Origin: JBBDMC01 sp963826055
Lineage (GTDB): Bacteria > Pseudomonadota > Alphaproteobacteria > Rhizobiales > Kaistiaceae
Reading direction: 5' to 3'
NCBI GenBank assembly: GCA_963826055.1
Contig: CAWGVO010000002.1
Span: 62,001 to 126,000 of the forward strand
Length of the DNA: 64,000 nucleotides
Part shown: one piece after another, positions 1 to 7,819 of the stretch
Layout: every line of letters begins with the position of its first letter
How positions within the stretch are numbered: the stretch's first letter is position 1
The notes under the pieces: generated by a model
What the model was told of the DNA's origin: nothing
The model's input: the letters and a program-made list of their open reading frames with translations, nothing else
Database searches by the model: none
Made by a program: the position numbers and the translations under genes

Positions 1-202
1 GGCGGGCGACTGGAATGCTCAAGCTGGTCGAGATGAAACGCCGAAGGCCGCGATGCGACGATCGGAGCAGGCAGCGCCTAGGCGGTGATCCTCTCGCCAG
101 CCCGCTTGCAGACAACGGCCGTCATGAAACCCTCTCCTGTCTGGTCCGAAAGCACGCGAGATATGGCGCCAACCGGCCCCGTTCGCAAGCCTCGATGCGT
201 TT
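1..202. other. Left edge, no supported gene
   Basis: Nothing convincing is encoded here. On the minus strand an ATG at 125 follows a good ribosome-binding sequence (GGAGAGG), but the frame stops after 15 codons at 78. The other frames give no protein-like continuation to the window edge. It could be a tiny peptide, a leader, or the start of a broken gene. Confidence 0.4.
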
Positions 203-868
203 TCACGGTGCAGCGAGGCCAGCGGATTCCCGGGCCGCGTCTCTGAACACCAGCCCGAGGACGACGCACACGATCGGGAAGACGACGCCGTAGCCAAACA
301 CGCCGATGAAGCGCCAGGCCAGATTGCCGACCGCGGGTCCGATGAGGCCGACGAGGCAGAGGGCGCCGGCCGCGTAGAGACCGAGGCGGACGATCGTCGC
401 GCGGCCGTGTCCCTCGAAGATCGGGGCGGCGAAGACAAGCGACAGTCCGAACAGCAGATGCCACGCCGTCAGTTCGACGGCGTAGAGCAGCGACGGCCAC
501 GTCCAGCCGAAGACCGCGGCAAGGTCCGGCGTGGCCCCGAGGTCGATGCGCCGGCCGACCGTGAGCTGCGCGACATGGACGGCCATGGTGAGCGTTGCCA
601 TGGCGAACATCCATCCGAGGGCGGTCAGACTGAAAATGCGCCGGCTCGGGCGGGTGGATTCGTGGATCGCCACGAACAGGGCAACCTGAAGCACGGCTCC
701 GACGGTAGTGAGAACCTCGGCCGCGGCGAGATAGGGTTCTCTTGGCACGCCCGTCGCGACGCCGCCGGCGAAGAGCGTCGCGATGTAGACCAGGTAGAGG
801 GCGAACACCGACCATGCCATCCACATGCCGAACAGCAGGATCGGACGCGGAGCGGCCATCGGGGTCAT
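203..868 (-). CDS. Hypothetical multi-spanning membrane protein
   Basis: A predicted 221-residue integral inner-membrane protein. Six or so hydrophobic segments can be read at about residues 11-34, 47-67, 78-98, 120-145, 158-178 and 188-210, separated by short charged loops. I do not recognise the family and no catalytic motif is visible. The frame is open further upstream (to 1210), but that part is an arginine/serine-rich shadow of the neighbouring GST gene, so I chose the ATG at 868; an ATG four codons in is an alternative. It lies 19 bp after the GST gene on the same strand, so the two are probably co-transcribed. The function is unknown. Confidence 0.7.
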   Translation of the reverse strand: MTPMAAPRPILLFGMWMAWSVFALYLVYIATLFAGGVATGVPREPYLAAAEVLTTVGAVLQVALFVAIHESTRPSRRIFSLTALGWMFAMATLTMAVHVAQLTVGRRIDLGATPDLAAVFGWTWPSLLYAVELTAWHLLFGLSLVFAAPIFEGHGRATIVRLGLYAAGALCLVGLIGPAVGNLAWRFIGVFGYGVVFPIVCVVLGLVFRDAARESAGLAAP

Positions 869-887
869 GGTTGCCGCGGCACGCTCC

Positions 888-1580
888 TCACGCCGCCGCG
901 GGCATCGAACGGCCGAGGCCGCCATGGAGATCGAGGCAGCGGCCGAACCATGCGGCCACCGGGTCGTCGTCTGCGAGCAACGCGAACGGGCTGCTGACGC
1001 GCGCCCACTGCAGCGGGCCGAACACCACGTAGTCGGCGAACAGCGGCGCGTCGCCGCCGATGAACGGCTGCCTGCCCAGCATCGACCGCAAGGGTTGCAG
1101 CCCGGCGCGGAAGGCGGCGAGCCGTTCCTCGCGGCCGGCCTGCATCTCCTCGAGGGTGCGGTCGAACCGCTTCTCGCGGCTCTGGCGGAAGTACGCCTGG
1201 TCGGGCGCATCGAGGATGTCGTGAATGTCCTTGATGATGAAACCCATCAGCGGCGCGTTGACCGCGGCGATTGCCCAGCTCTCCACGAAACGGGCCTCCG
1301 CCTTGCCGCCCTCGCCTTTGAACAGCGACGGCCGGTCCGGATAGGTATCCTCAAGGTAGAGCGCGATGTCGAAGGAGTCGCGCACCAGCTTGCCGCCGTC
1401 GTCAATGACGGGGACCGTCGGCGAGAAACCGTCGCCGATCTCCTTGATCCTGGTGAACGGGACGCCGCGCGTCTCGTAGTCGAGTCCCTTGTGGGCGAGC
1501 GCCATGCGCGCCTTCCAGCAGTGCGGGCTGAAACGGCGGTTCTGGTCGCGGGCGCACAGGTCGTAGAGGGTAATGGTCAT
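888..1580 (-). CDS. Glutathione S-transferase, beta-etherase (LigE-like) type
   Basis: A 230-residue cytosolic glutathione S-transferase. The N-terminus (MTITLYDL, then RRFSPHCWKARMALAHKGL) matches the thioredoxin-like half of the LigE/LigF-like subgroup, in which the segment around the Ser/Cys near residue 17 meets glutathione. The C-terminal half is the usual all-helical domain. Family members conjugate glutathione to electrophiles or cleave aryl ethers; the substrate here cannot be told. I chose the ATG at 1580 because upstream codons (to 1646) lie in the intergenic region and read as non-protein. It is divergent from the K+ channel gene and heads a likely two-gene operon with the membrane protein at 203-868. 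Confidence 0.85.
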   Translation of the reverse strand: MTITLYDLCARDQNRRFSPHCWKARMALAHKGLDYETRGVPFTRIKEIGDGFSPTVPVIDDGGKLVRDSFDIALYLEDTYPDRPSLFKGEGGKAEARFVESWAIAAVNAPLMGFIIKDIHDILDAPDQAYFRQSREKRFDRTLEEMQAGREERLAAFRAGLQPLRSMLGRQPFIGGDAPLFADYVVFGPLQWARVSSPFALLADDDPVAAWFGRCLDLHGGLGRSMPAAA

Positions 1581-1626
1581 GGGTCTTAAGTGTTGGAGTT
1601 TGCTCGGCTCTGGAGCGAATATAGCC

Positions 1627-1643
1627 CCGTTTTTGCAAAACGG
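1627..1643. promoter_or_regulatory. Perfect palindrome in a divergent promoter region
   Basis: Seven-base arms CCGTTTT and AAAACGG flank a 3-base centre. It sits between the GST start (1580) and the K+ channel start (1670). A symmetric site here could be an operator for a dimeric regulator controlling either or both genes. The symmetry is seen; the function is inferred. Confidence 0.35.
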
Positions 1644-1669
1644 CATTCTCGGATTGGGCGAGGGCTCCG

Positions 1670-2395
1670 ATGGACTGGCGGACGCACGTACGCACGGCGC
1701 TTGATGGCGAACATCCTCGGATCGGCCGCAGCGTTGTGCTCGTGCTTTATGGACTCATAGTCTTTTCGGCAATTTCAATCAGCGTCGAGACGCTGCCACA
1801 TTTGCCGTCGTGGGCGACGGGGTTTCTGGCCGACGCAGAATTCGCCATCGTGGGCGTGTTCACGATCGAGTACGTGCTGAGGATCATCACCTCGCAAGAC
1901 AGACTCGCCTACATCCGCAGCTTCTTTGGCATCGTCGATCTTCTTGCCATCCTGCCGTTTCTTCTCAGCCTCGGGGTCGATCTGCGCGCCGTGAGAACAA
2001 TACGGCTGCTTCGGCTTTTCAGGATCCTGAAGATCGCGCGCTACAGCAGGGCGACTCGTCGCATGGCAACCGCGATCCACTCCGTAAAGGAGGAGCTGAT
2101 CGTATTTGGCTCATGCGCCGCGTTCGTCCTCTATCTTTGTGCCATTGGCATCTACTATTTCGAGCATGATGCCCAGCCCGAGGCTTTTTCGTCCGTCTTT
2201 GCGTCGATGTGGTGGGCGGCTGTGACTCTGACGACCGTCGGTTACGGCGACGTCTATCCGGTCACAGTTGGCGGCAGGATTTTCACTGTGATTGTTTTGT
2301 TCGTCGCGCTCGGCGTGATCGCCATTCCAACGGGCGTCATCAGTTCGGCGATGGCCCGACTGAGGGACGAAGACGAAACGCCGGAGCAACCATGA
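1670..2395 (+). CDS. Voltage-gated-type potassium channel (6-TM ion transporter family)
   Basis: A 241-residue inner-membrane cation channel. The K+ selectivity filter TTVGYGD is at residues 188-194, between the pore helix and the last membrane segment (about 200-227). Earlier segments are near 22-40, 53-72 and 85-103. An S4-like helix has arginines at about every third position (R106, R109, R112, R115, R118, then K121), as in voltage sensors. The length is typical for bacterial Kv-like channels with no cytoplasmic RCK domain, and the tail is short and acidic. Such channels pass K+ and help set membrane potential. The stop overlaps the ATG of the next small gene (ATGA at 2392), suggesting translational coupling. 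Confidence 0.93.
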   Translation: MDWRTHVRTALDGEHPRIGRSVVLVLYGLIVFSAISISVETLPHLPSWATGFLADAEFAIVGVFTIEYVLRIITSQDRLAYIRSFFGIVDLLAILPFLLSLGVDLRAVRTIRLLRLFRILKIARYSRATRRMATAIHSVKEELIVFGSCAAFVLYLCAIGIYYFEHDAQPEAFSSVFASMWWAAVTLTTVGYGDVYPVTVGGRIFTVIVLFVALGVIAIPTGVISSAMARLRDEDETPEQP

Positions 2396-2608
2396 AATTC
2401 GGCATTCGAAGGCCATCTCTCAAACGATCTTTGTTTGCACGAACATCAGTCAGGCGGTTCGTGCGTCATTCGATTGGCGTCAAAGCACCGCGCGGGGTAC
2501 GGATGGCTTACAAACCCAAAGAAGGCTGGCTACAATCGGGTGTACAGTCGGACGACGGTCAGTCTGTGGTCCGTCCCGAAACGCCTCTTCCGGCGCACCG
2601 CTGTCTGA
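2392..2608 (+). pseudogene. Small basic conserved-looking protein, frameshifted at a G run
   Basis: Starting at the ATG that overlaps the channel stop, the frame reads MKFGIRRPSLKRSLFARTS and continues strongly basic to APRG at about residue 36. It then loses sense at a GGGG run (2494-2497). Dropping one G gives a clean continuation (GYGWLTNPKKAGYN, then RVYSRTTVSLWSVPKRLF) ending at TGA 2606-2608, 71 residues in all. The phrase 'NPKKAxYNxVYxxTT' recalls, from memory, a short family seen in many bacteria and phages; no function is known to me. Either a consensus error or a real one-base insertion explains the break. The ATGA overlap suggests co-translation with the channel. Confidence 0.6.
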
Positions 2609-2626
2609 GCAACCACGCGCCCCGTT

Positions 2627-3838
2627 TCAGTTCACACGGAATTCGGAGCGCATGAGCTCCACCGTGTACGGGTTCCACGTCGACATCACGTAGTATAGCG
2701 AAAGCCGGTCGCCATCGAGCCTGGTGAAACGCTCGATCACGTACGGCGCGTAGGCGCCGCCGACCACGCCCTCCGGATTGGCCTTGCCCTGTCCGATCAC
2801 CGGGCCGGCGAGGTTGTCGTTGGCGCGCGGGCGGTGGATGAAGTCGCCGCCGTTGTCGCGCTGGATGTCGAAGATGACCTGGATGTCGCTCCACGGGCCC
2901 CATGGTGCCGACGCGTAACGGAAGACGATGCCTCGCGGGTCGCGGCTGTCGTAGGTCATCAGCCACAGGTGCAGGTCCGGGTCCCACGTGACCGAGATAT
3001 CACCGATCGTCGGGTGATCGACGACCGGCGCCGCATCGGCCTCGCGCTCGCTCCACTTCGGCGATCCGTCGCTTCCCGGGCCGGCGAAATATTTCGTCCC
3101 CTTGCCGCTCTCGAACGTCGCCCTGGGCACGATCGAGAGATAGGCGTCGCTCGACCGATAGACCCCCGACGACCAGACCAGAACCCACGGTCCGCCCGCC
3201 GGCAGCCCGTCCGGCGTGCCGGGGTCGGCGTGCATGGCGAGTTCGATCACCTTCCCCTCCGGCAGCTTCGAGATCGTGTGCAGCTTGGTGAAGTGACCGT
3301 TGTCGTCGTAGCGGGTGAGGATCGAGATGTCGGTCGGCTTCGTCGTCGAATGATTGGTCTTGACGACGACGTACATCTTGCCGTCGAGGTCGATGCCGGA
3401 ATCGGGAACGTCGAAGCCCGCCATGTCGACACCGGGCGGTGCCACCTTCAGAAACGTCCCGTCCTTCGCGGTCAGGAAGTCGAGGTGCAGGCCCTTTTCG
3501 GGGTCGGTGGTGTCGCTATAGGCGACGGCGTCGCCGCCGTGCTTGCCGATGGTGTCGCCGAACAGGAAGTACACCTTGCCCTGGTGCTCGAACGAGTAGC
3601 CGAGGTCGGTGCCTTCGACGCCGTAGCGCGCCTCGCTCTGGTTGGCGGTCTTCGCCTGCTTCTGCTTGTCGTAGTCGCCGATCAGTTGCTCGAGCTTGGC
3701 GGTCGAGCCGGGCACGTAGGTCAGAGTCGCCGCCGCGCCGGCCGGTACCGCCGTCAGTGCGCTCGCCAGGCACACTCCGCCGACCAGCCCCGTCCGCATT
3801 GCCCGTGTTGAACTCGACCGAATGGCAGGGTGCGACAT
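2627..3838 (-). CDS. Secreted DUF4185-type protein
   Basis: A roughly 403-residue exported protein. After a Sec-type signal (hydrophobic stretch with AGAAATLTYVPGS at its end), the body has repeated beta-blade-like phrases such as YFLFGDTIG, MYVVVKT and WLMTYDSRD. These match the DUF4185 family, a glycosidase-like five-bladed propeller of unproven activity. The start is uncertain: the ATG at 3838 precedes a basic stretch, and the ATG at 3799 (MRTGLVGGVCLASAL) gives a more compact signal peptide. The gene stands alone, convergent with the channel and its small partner. It probably acts outside the inner membrane, perhaps on polysaccharide; that role is a family-level guess. Confidence 0.75.
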   Translation of the reverse strand: MSHPAIRSSSTRAMRTGLVGGVCLASALTAVPAGAAATLTYVPGSTAKLEQLIGDYDKQKQAKTANQSEARYGVEGTDLGYSFEHQGKVYFLFGDTIGKHGGDAVAYSDTTDPEKGLHLDFLTAKDGTFLKVAPPGVDMAGFDVPDSGIDLDGKMYVVVKTNHSTTKPTDISILTRYDDNGHFTKLHTISKLPEGKVIELAMHADPGTPDGLPAGGPWVLVWSSGVYRSSDAYLSIVPRATFESGKGTKYFAGPGSDGSPKWSEREADAAPVVDHPTIGDISVTWDPDLHLWLMTYDSRDPRGIVFRYASAPWGPWSDIQVIFDIQRDNGGDFIHRPRANDNLAGPVIGQGKANPEGVVGGAYAPYVIERFTRLDGDRLSLYYVMSTWNPYTVELMRSEFRVN

Positions 3839-4043
3839 CGTTCCGCAGGCGACTTTAGCGCTGCGCCCGTGCGGTCGCAATCGCCGCGGCAGGTCCGAGG
3901 CCGCGGTGCCGGCTGGCAAACATTAGAAATCTTTAATGGTGCCGGTGGGCAACCATGAGTCGCGCGCCGCGTTGCTGTTCGAGCGGTGGCTTGGCGGCGG
4001 CCTGCCGGCCGCGACCGACAAGTCATGGACGCTCGCGTATCCA

Positions 4044-4070
4044 CTGGCCCCGGCCCTCCCGCCGGGCCAG
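4044..4070 (+). promoter_or_regulatory. 5' leader hairpin upstream of first small secreted gene
   Basis: The arms CTGGCCC-c-GGC and GCCGGGCCAG form a ten-pair stem with one bulged C. The loop is CCTCCC and ends 8 bases before the ribosome-binding site (AAGGAG, 4078-4083). The loop contains a complement of GGAG, so it could mask or regulate translation. A similar hairpin precedes the paralogue at 4647. Confidence 0.4.
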
Positions 4071-4092
4071 TCGACGGAAGGAGCTATTGCCT

Positions 4093-4371
4093 ATGCGTAC
4101 GTTTGCTTTATCCGCTCTGGCCGCGGCAGCGCTGTCGGTTGCCGTACCGGCCATGTCACTCGCCGATATTTCGGCCGACGTCCGACATGATCTCGGGTTC
4201 GACGTGACGAGCATACCCAGCAACCCCGTAGCCGTGCGGCAGTTCATGGCGACGTTGCCGCCGCAGGGGCAGCGGGCGGTCATCGGCGGCTGTCAGAATT
4301 ATCTGCAGCACCCGCAAGACGTGACCACGCCTGCCACCATCCCGTTCTGTCAGACCCTCATCTACGGGTGA
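4093..4371 (+). CDS. Small secreted two-cysteine protein (paralogue 1)
   Basis: A 92-residue exported protein. Residues 1-24 form a Sec signal peptide (MRTFALSALAAAALSVAVPA, cleavage near SLADIS). The mature part of about 68 residues carries the motif GGCxNYxxHPxDxTxPxTxPFC near its C-terminus, with two cysteines about 20 residues apart that could form one disulfide in the periplasm. The same motif recurs in the gene at 4647, so the two are duplicates. AAGGAG lies 9 bases before the ATG and decides the start over longer in-frame options. No enzyme motif is seen and I do not recognise the family. A strong stem-loop follows the stop. Confidence 0.75.
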   Translation: MRTFALSALAAAALSVAVPAMSLADISADVRHDLGFDVTSIPSNPVAVRQFMATLPPQGQRAVIGGCQNYLQHPQDVTTPATIPFCQTLIYG

Positions 4372-4381
4372 CGGACGCAGT

Positions 4382-4409
4382 CACCGGAGGGGCCCCGGTC
4401 CCTCCGGTG
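4382..4409 (+). terminator. Stem-loop terminator after paralogue 1
   Basis: A perfect ten-pair stem (CACCGGAGGG / CCCTCCGGTG) with an 8-base loop starts 10 bases after the stop. No immediate T run follows; the nearest T-rich tract is at about 4477-4490. Confidence 0.55.
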
Positions 4410-4602
4410 CACCGACCGCGCGGTCGAACCGCGACCGAAAGATGGCGGCTTCGCGCACCCGTCGCCCCGGCAAAATTATTTTTTCTTAATTGGGCGGCGC
4501 CGACCGGGGCTCGTAGTTTCCCGCATCGCGTGAGCAATGGCTCGCCGGCGGCCCGCTTCGGCCCGCCGCGACCCGACGAACCAGGATTGCCCGCGCGCTT
4601 CA

Positions 4603-4628
4603 GCCGGCCCCATCCCTCCCCGGCCGGC
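4603..4628 (+). promoter_or_regulatory. 5' leader hairpin upstream of second small secreted gene
   Basis: The arms GCCGGCC and GGCCGGC enclose a pyrimidine-rich 12-base loop containing CCCTCCCC. It ends 5 bases before AAGGAG (4634-4639). The position and loop content match the hairpin before the first paralogue, which argues for a shared leader function. Confidence 0.4.
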
Positions 4629-4646
4629 GGATCAAGGAGACTACCA

Positions 4647-4943
4647 ATGCGTCGCATGTTTGCCCCGGCCGCGGTCGCGGCCGTCGCCCTTTCGTTCGCC
4701 CTGCCGACACTCGCGTTTGCCGAGCCCGGCGACGACGGATTCGATCTCGGCGTTGCCGTCGGCAGCGTCAACCACACCGAACAGGGCGTGGCGCAGTTCC
4801 TCTCGTCGCTGGCGCCGGAAGCGCGGCAGATGGTGATCGGCGGTTGCGAGAACTACACCGCCCATCCGGCCGACGCGACCAGCCCCTACACGGTTCCGTT
4901 CTGCACGATCGCCGTCACGACGCCGGCGGCGAAGCACGCCTGA
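4647..4943 (+). CDS. Small secreted two-cysteine protein (paralogue 2)
   Basis: A 98-residue exported protein. The signal peptide is residues 1-25 (hydrophobic core FAPAAVAAVALSFALP, cleavage near AFAEPG). The mature part carries the same C-terminal motif as the protein at 4093: GGCENYTAHPADATSPYT then PFC, with two cysteines at equal spacing. It has a short alanine-rich tail that the paralogue lacks. Between the two, residues of the form Q-x-V/M-I-G-G-C before the motif are also kept. The start is set by AAGGAG 7 bases upstream. The tandem arrangement with copied hairpin and terminator points to duplication of a whole transcription unit. The function is unknown; a periplasmic or secreted binding role is possible. 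Confidence 0.75.
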   Translation: MRRMFAPAAVAAVALSFALPTLAFAEPGDDGFDLGVAVGSVNHTEQGVAQFLSSLAPEARQMVIGGCENYTAHPADATSPYTVPFCTIAVTTPAAKHA

Positions 4944-4958
4944 ACCGCCCGCGGCACC

Positions 4959-4983
4959 TGTCGGAGGGGCCTCCCCTCCGACA
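4959..4983. terminator. Bidirectional stem-loop terminator
   Basis: A perfect 11-pair stem (TGTCGGAGGGG / CCCCTCCGACA) with a 3-base loop, followed by a pyrimidine tract. It lies between the second secreted gene (+) and the cupin gene (-), so it could serve both. Its core (CGGAGGGG) resembles the terminator at 4382. Confidence 0.7.
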
Positions 4984-4990
4984 TCTCTCT

Positions 4991-5476
4991 TCATCCCTTG
5001 TGGATCGGGTCGACCCAGGCGACCGCCTCGGGCTTCTCCACCGGCTCGATGTCCAGGTTGACCACCACCGCCTCGTTGTCCGAACGCACCAGCACGCACT
5101 GCAGCGGCTCGTCGGTCGAAGCGTTGATCTCCTGATGCGGCACGTACGGCGGCACGAAAATGAAATCGCCGGGTCCGGCCTCGGCAACGTACTCCAGCTT
5201 CTCGCCCCAGCGCATGCGCGCCCGCCCGCTGACCACATAGATGACGCTTTCCAGAGCACCGTGATGATGGGCGCCGGTCTTGGCGTTGGGCTGGATGTTG
5301 ACCGTCCCCGCCCAGATCTTCTGGGCGCCGACGCGGGCGGCGTTGATCGCCGCCTGGCGGAACATGCCGGGGGTCTGGGCCGTGTTGGGGTCCAGCCTGT
5401 CGCCGGGGATGACCCTTACCCCGTGCGACCTTCCAGTCGATGGCGCCGGGTGCCGGCGCATCGTCGTGACGGTCAT
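4991..5476 (-). CDS. Cupin-domain protein
   Basis: A 161-residue soluble protein with a single cupin barrel. The first conserved motif reads G-A-H-H-H-G then the Glu of ALESVIYV, and the second contains PGDFIFVPPYVPHQE. Together these give three histidines and one glutamate of the usual metal site plus the distal histidine. Cupins of this size bind a metal and act as isomerases, dioxygenases or sensors; nothing here fixes which. The ATG at 5476 is the only reasonable start. The gene is monocistronic, convergent with the small secreted genes, and 73 bp downstream of another small secreted gene on the same strand. Confidence 0.85.
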   Translation of the reverse strand: MTVTTMRRHPAPSTGRSHGVRVIPGDRLDPNTAQTPGMFRQAAINAARVGAQKIWAGTVNIQPNAKTGAHHHGALESVIYVVSGRARMRWGEKLEYVAEAGPGDFIFVPPYVPHQEINASTDEPLQCVLVRSDNEAVVVNLDIEPVEKPEAVAWVDPIHKG

Positions 5477-5549
5477 TCATCGCGCACCACCGGTTGCCAA
5501 CCGCACCGTAGGCGCGAGGATAACAGTTTCCCGGTCGATTGCGAGCCGG

Positions 5550-5771
5550 CTAGGGCTTGCAGTCGACGATCACGCAGGTCGCCGGCAGCCCGCTGGCGAG
5601 TTTGCACTTGGTGACGGCGCGCGCCTCGGCGTTGATGCGCAGGATGGCAAGGGAGACGAATTTGGTGCCGCCGGCGTTCTTGGCGGTGCATGTCCAGGCA
5701 AGGGCGGGCGACGAGGCAAGGAGCAGGCCGGCGCAGAGCACCAGACCGGCCTTGAGCTTCAGGCGCTTCAT
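5550..5771 (-). CDS. Small secreted four-cysteine protein
   Basis: A 73-residue exported protein. Residues 1-25 form a signal peptide (MKRLKLKAGLVLCAGLLLAS, cleavage after PALA). The mature part of about 48 residues contains four cysteines (WTCTAKNAGG, TKCKLASG, ATCVIVDCKP), enough for two disulfides. The much longer open frame through this place is the antisense of the asparagine synthetase gene; the ATG at 5771 with GGGAGG seven bases upstream is the real start. It is divergent from the asparagine synthetase gene, so they share a roughly 93-bp promoter region. I do not recognise a function. Confidence 0.7.
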   Translation of the reverse strand: MKRLKLKAGLVLCAGLLLASSPALAWTCTAKNAGGTKFVSLAILRINAEARAVTKCKLASGLPATCVIVDCKP

Positions 5772-5864
5772 GGAGAACCTCCCGCGATTCGCGAACGCCC
5801 ATATCATACGCGAACCGCCGTGCGCGCGCTTGATGTGCTCCCGGTGAGGTCGTAAGTACGAGCG

Positions 5865-7808
5865 ATGTGCGGGATTGCCGGCGCGATCGATCTCACAGGC
5901 CGGCGGTCCTTTCCGCTGGGGCGCGTGCTTGCCATGACCGGGGCGCTCGCGCACCGCGGCCCCGACGACGAACAGGCGCATCTGGAAGACGGGCTCGCCA
6001 TGGGCTCGCGGCGGCTGGCGTTCATCGACGTCGCCAACGGCCGCCAGCCGATGACCAACGAGACCGGTACCGTCTGGGTCGCCCAGGAGGGCGAACTCTA
6101 CGAGTACCCGGAGATCAGGCGCGACCTTCTCGCCCGCGGCCATCGCCTGAAGACCCACTGCGACACCGAGGCCTGGGTCCACCTGTGGGAGGACTTCGGC
6201 GAAGACCTCCTTCAGCACACCCGCGGCCAGTATGCGGTGTCGCTGTGGGACCGCGACAGCCGCACGTTGCTGCTGGCGCGCGACCGCGCCGGCATCGCGC
6301 CGCTGTTCTACACGCAGGTCGACGGCTGGTTGCTGTGGGCCTCCGAGATCAAGGCGCTGTTCGCGAGCGGCCTCGTCACGCCGGCGGCCGACCGGCGCGG
6401 CCTCGATTTCTTCTTCAACTTCTTCGCCATCAGCGGCGAGCGCACCTGCTTCGAGGGCGTGCGTCAGTTGCTGCCCGGCCATTGCCTGCGCGTGCGCGAT
6501 GGCGCGGTGAGCGTGCGCCGCTACGCCGACGTGGACTACCCGGACGCGGGGGCGGAGCGGCACGACCTGACGCCGGAGGCGGCCGGCGAAGAGCTGGAAG
6601 CGCTGCTGCGCGACGCCATCCGCCGGCGGCTGGTCGGCGAGGCCGAGGTCGGCAGCTACATCAGCGGCGGCCTCGATTCCACCGTGATCCTTGCCCTCGC
6701 CTCGCAGGAACATGGCAGGCCGCTCAAGTCCTTCACCGTCAGCCTCGATGGCTCGGGGCCGGTCGACGAGGGCGCCACCGCGGCTGAATCGGCGGGCATC
6801 ATCGGCTCGTCTCTCACCACCGTGCGGATGACGCCGGCCGACATCTGCGACGCCTTCCCGGAGCTGATCGTCGCGGCCGAGTCGCCCGTGCTCGACACCT
6901 CGGCGGCGTGCATGATGCGTCTTGCCCAGTCGGTCAGGCCGGCCGGGTGCAAGACGACACTCACCGGAGAAGGCGCCGACGAAGCGCTCGCCGGATACCT
7001 CTGGTTCAAGGCCGTGCATGCCCGCGCCATTCCCGGCAACCCGATCGAACGGGGTGTGCGCCAGTTGTTTCTGCGCGGCGAACATCTGCCACCGTACGGC
7101 GGCATCGGCGGCATACGGCCGGCCCAGCAGATCACCTACGAAATCATGGCCTCCTCGCGCGACCGTTTCTTTTCGCCGCAGATGTGGCAGGCGATCGGCG
7201 ACTATTCGCCCTACGACGAGCTCGGCTTCGACACGGAGCGCATGCGCCGCTGGGACCCGTTGAACAGGTCGCTCTACGTTGCCAACAAGGTGATGCTCGC
7301 CGGCATGCTGCTGTCGGCCAAGGGCGACCGGCCCATCCGCAGCGCCAGCATCGAGGGCCGCTTTCCCTTCCTCGACGAGCGCGTGGTCGACTTCTGCGCG
7401 GCGTTGCCGCCGAACTTCAAGCTTCACGGCGGCACCGACAAATGGCTGTTGCGGACCATCGCGGCGCGGACGCTGCCGGCGCCGATCGCGCAGCGGCGCA
7501 AGACCATGTTCCGCGCCAACCTCGCATCGCTTTTCCTCGGCGAGGGGCGACCGCCGTGGGTCGACCAGCTCCTCAGCGAGCAATCGTTGCAGGCCACCGG
7601 CTATTTCGATCCCGCCGCCGTCGCCACGCTGCGCGGCCGGCGAAGCCTCGCCCCCTTGAGCCCGTTCGGCTGGCTTGCGTTGCAGATGGGGCTGACCGGG
7701 GTCATCACCACCCAGCTATGGCATCACACCTATCTCGGCGGCGGTCTCGCGGACCTGCCTGAGTGGCAGGCGCCGGTGGCGGACGAGCGGCTGGTGGCGG
7801 CTTCGTGA
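5865..7808 (+). CDS. asnB: Asparagine synthetase, glutamine-hydrolysing
   Basis: A 647-residue cytosolic enzyme making asparagine from aspartate, glutamine and ATP. The protein begins M-C-G-I-A-G, so Cys2 becomes the N-terminal glutaminase nucleophile after methionine removal; AHRGPDD follows near residue 28. The synthetase half has the ATP pyrophosphatase loop SGGLDST starting at Ser267 and a conserved GEGADEALAGY segment near 366. The length and order are normal for the AsnB family. Because clade members also amidate secondary metabolites or cell-wall parts, a specialised acceptor is possible, but no biosynthetic neighbours support that. No strong ribosome-binding site is seen. The Cys2 requirement fixes the start. 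Confidence 0.93.
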   Translation: MCGIAGAIDLTGRRSFPLGRVLAMTGALAHRGPDDEQAHLEDGLAMGSRRLAFIDVANGRQPMTNETGTVWVAQEGELYEYPEIRRDLLARGHRLKTHCDTEAWVHLWEDFGEDLLQHTRGQYAVSLWDRDSRTLLLARDRAGIAPLFYTQVDGWLLWASEIKALFASGLVTPAADRRGLDFFFNFFAISGERTCFEGVRQLLPGHCLRVRDGAVSVRRYADVDYPDAGAERHDLTPEAAGEELEALLRDAIRRRLVGEAEVGSYISGGLDSTVILALASQEHGRPLKSFTVSLDGSGPVDEGATAAESAGIIGSSLTTVRMTPADICDAFPELIVAAESPVLDTSAACMMRLAQSVRPAGCKTTLTGEGADEALAGYLWFKAVHARAIPGNPIERGVRQLFLRGEHLPPYGGIGGIRPAQQITYEIMASSRDRFFSPQMWQAIGDYSPYDELGFDTERMRRWDPLNRSLYVANKVMLAGMLLSAKGDRPIRSASIEGRFPFLDERVVDFCAALPPNFKLHGGTDKWLLRTIAARTLPAPIAQRRKTMFRANLASLFLGEGRPPWVDQLLSEQSLQATGYFDPAAVATLRGRRSLAPLSPFGWLALQMGLTGVITTQLWHHTYLGGGLADLPEWQAPVADERLVAAS

Positions 7809-7819
7809 AGGTCGGTCGC

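Noticed and set aside
1..125. A gene starting at 125 on the minus strand
   Set aside because: A good ribosome-binding site is present, but the frame closes after 15 codons and other frames do not continue it sensibly.
5550..7583. A 677-residue minus-strand frame across the asparagine synthetase gene
   Set aside because: Most of it is a low-complexity antisense shadow; only the last 73 codons form a plausible gene with its own start.
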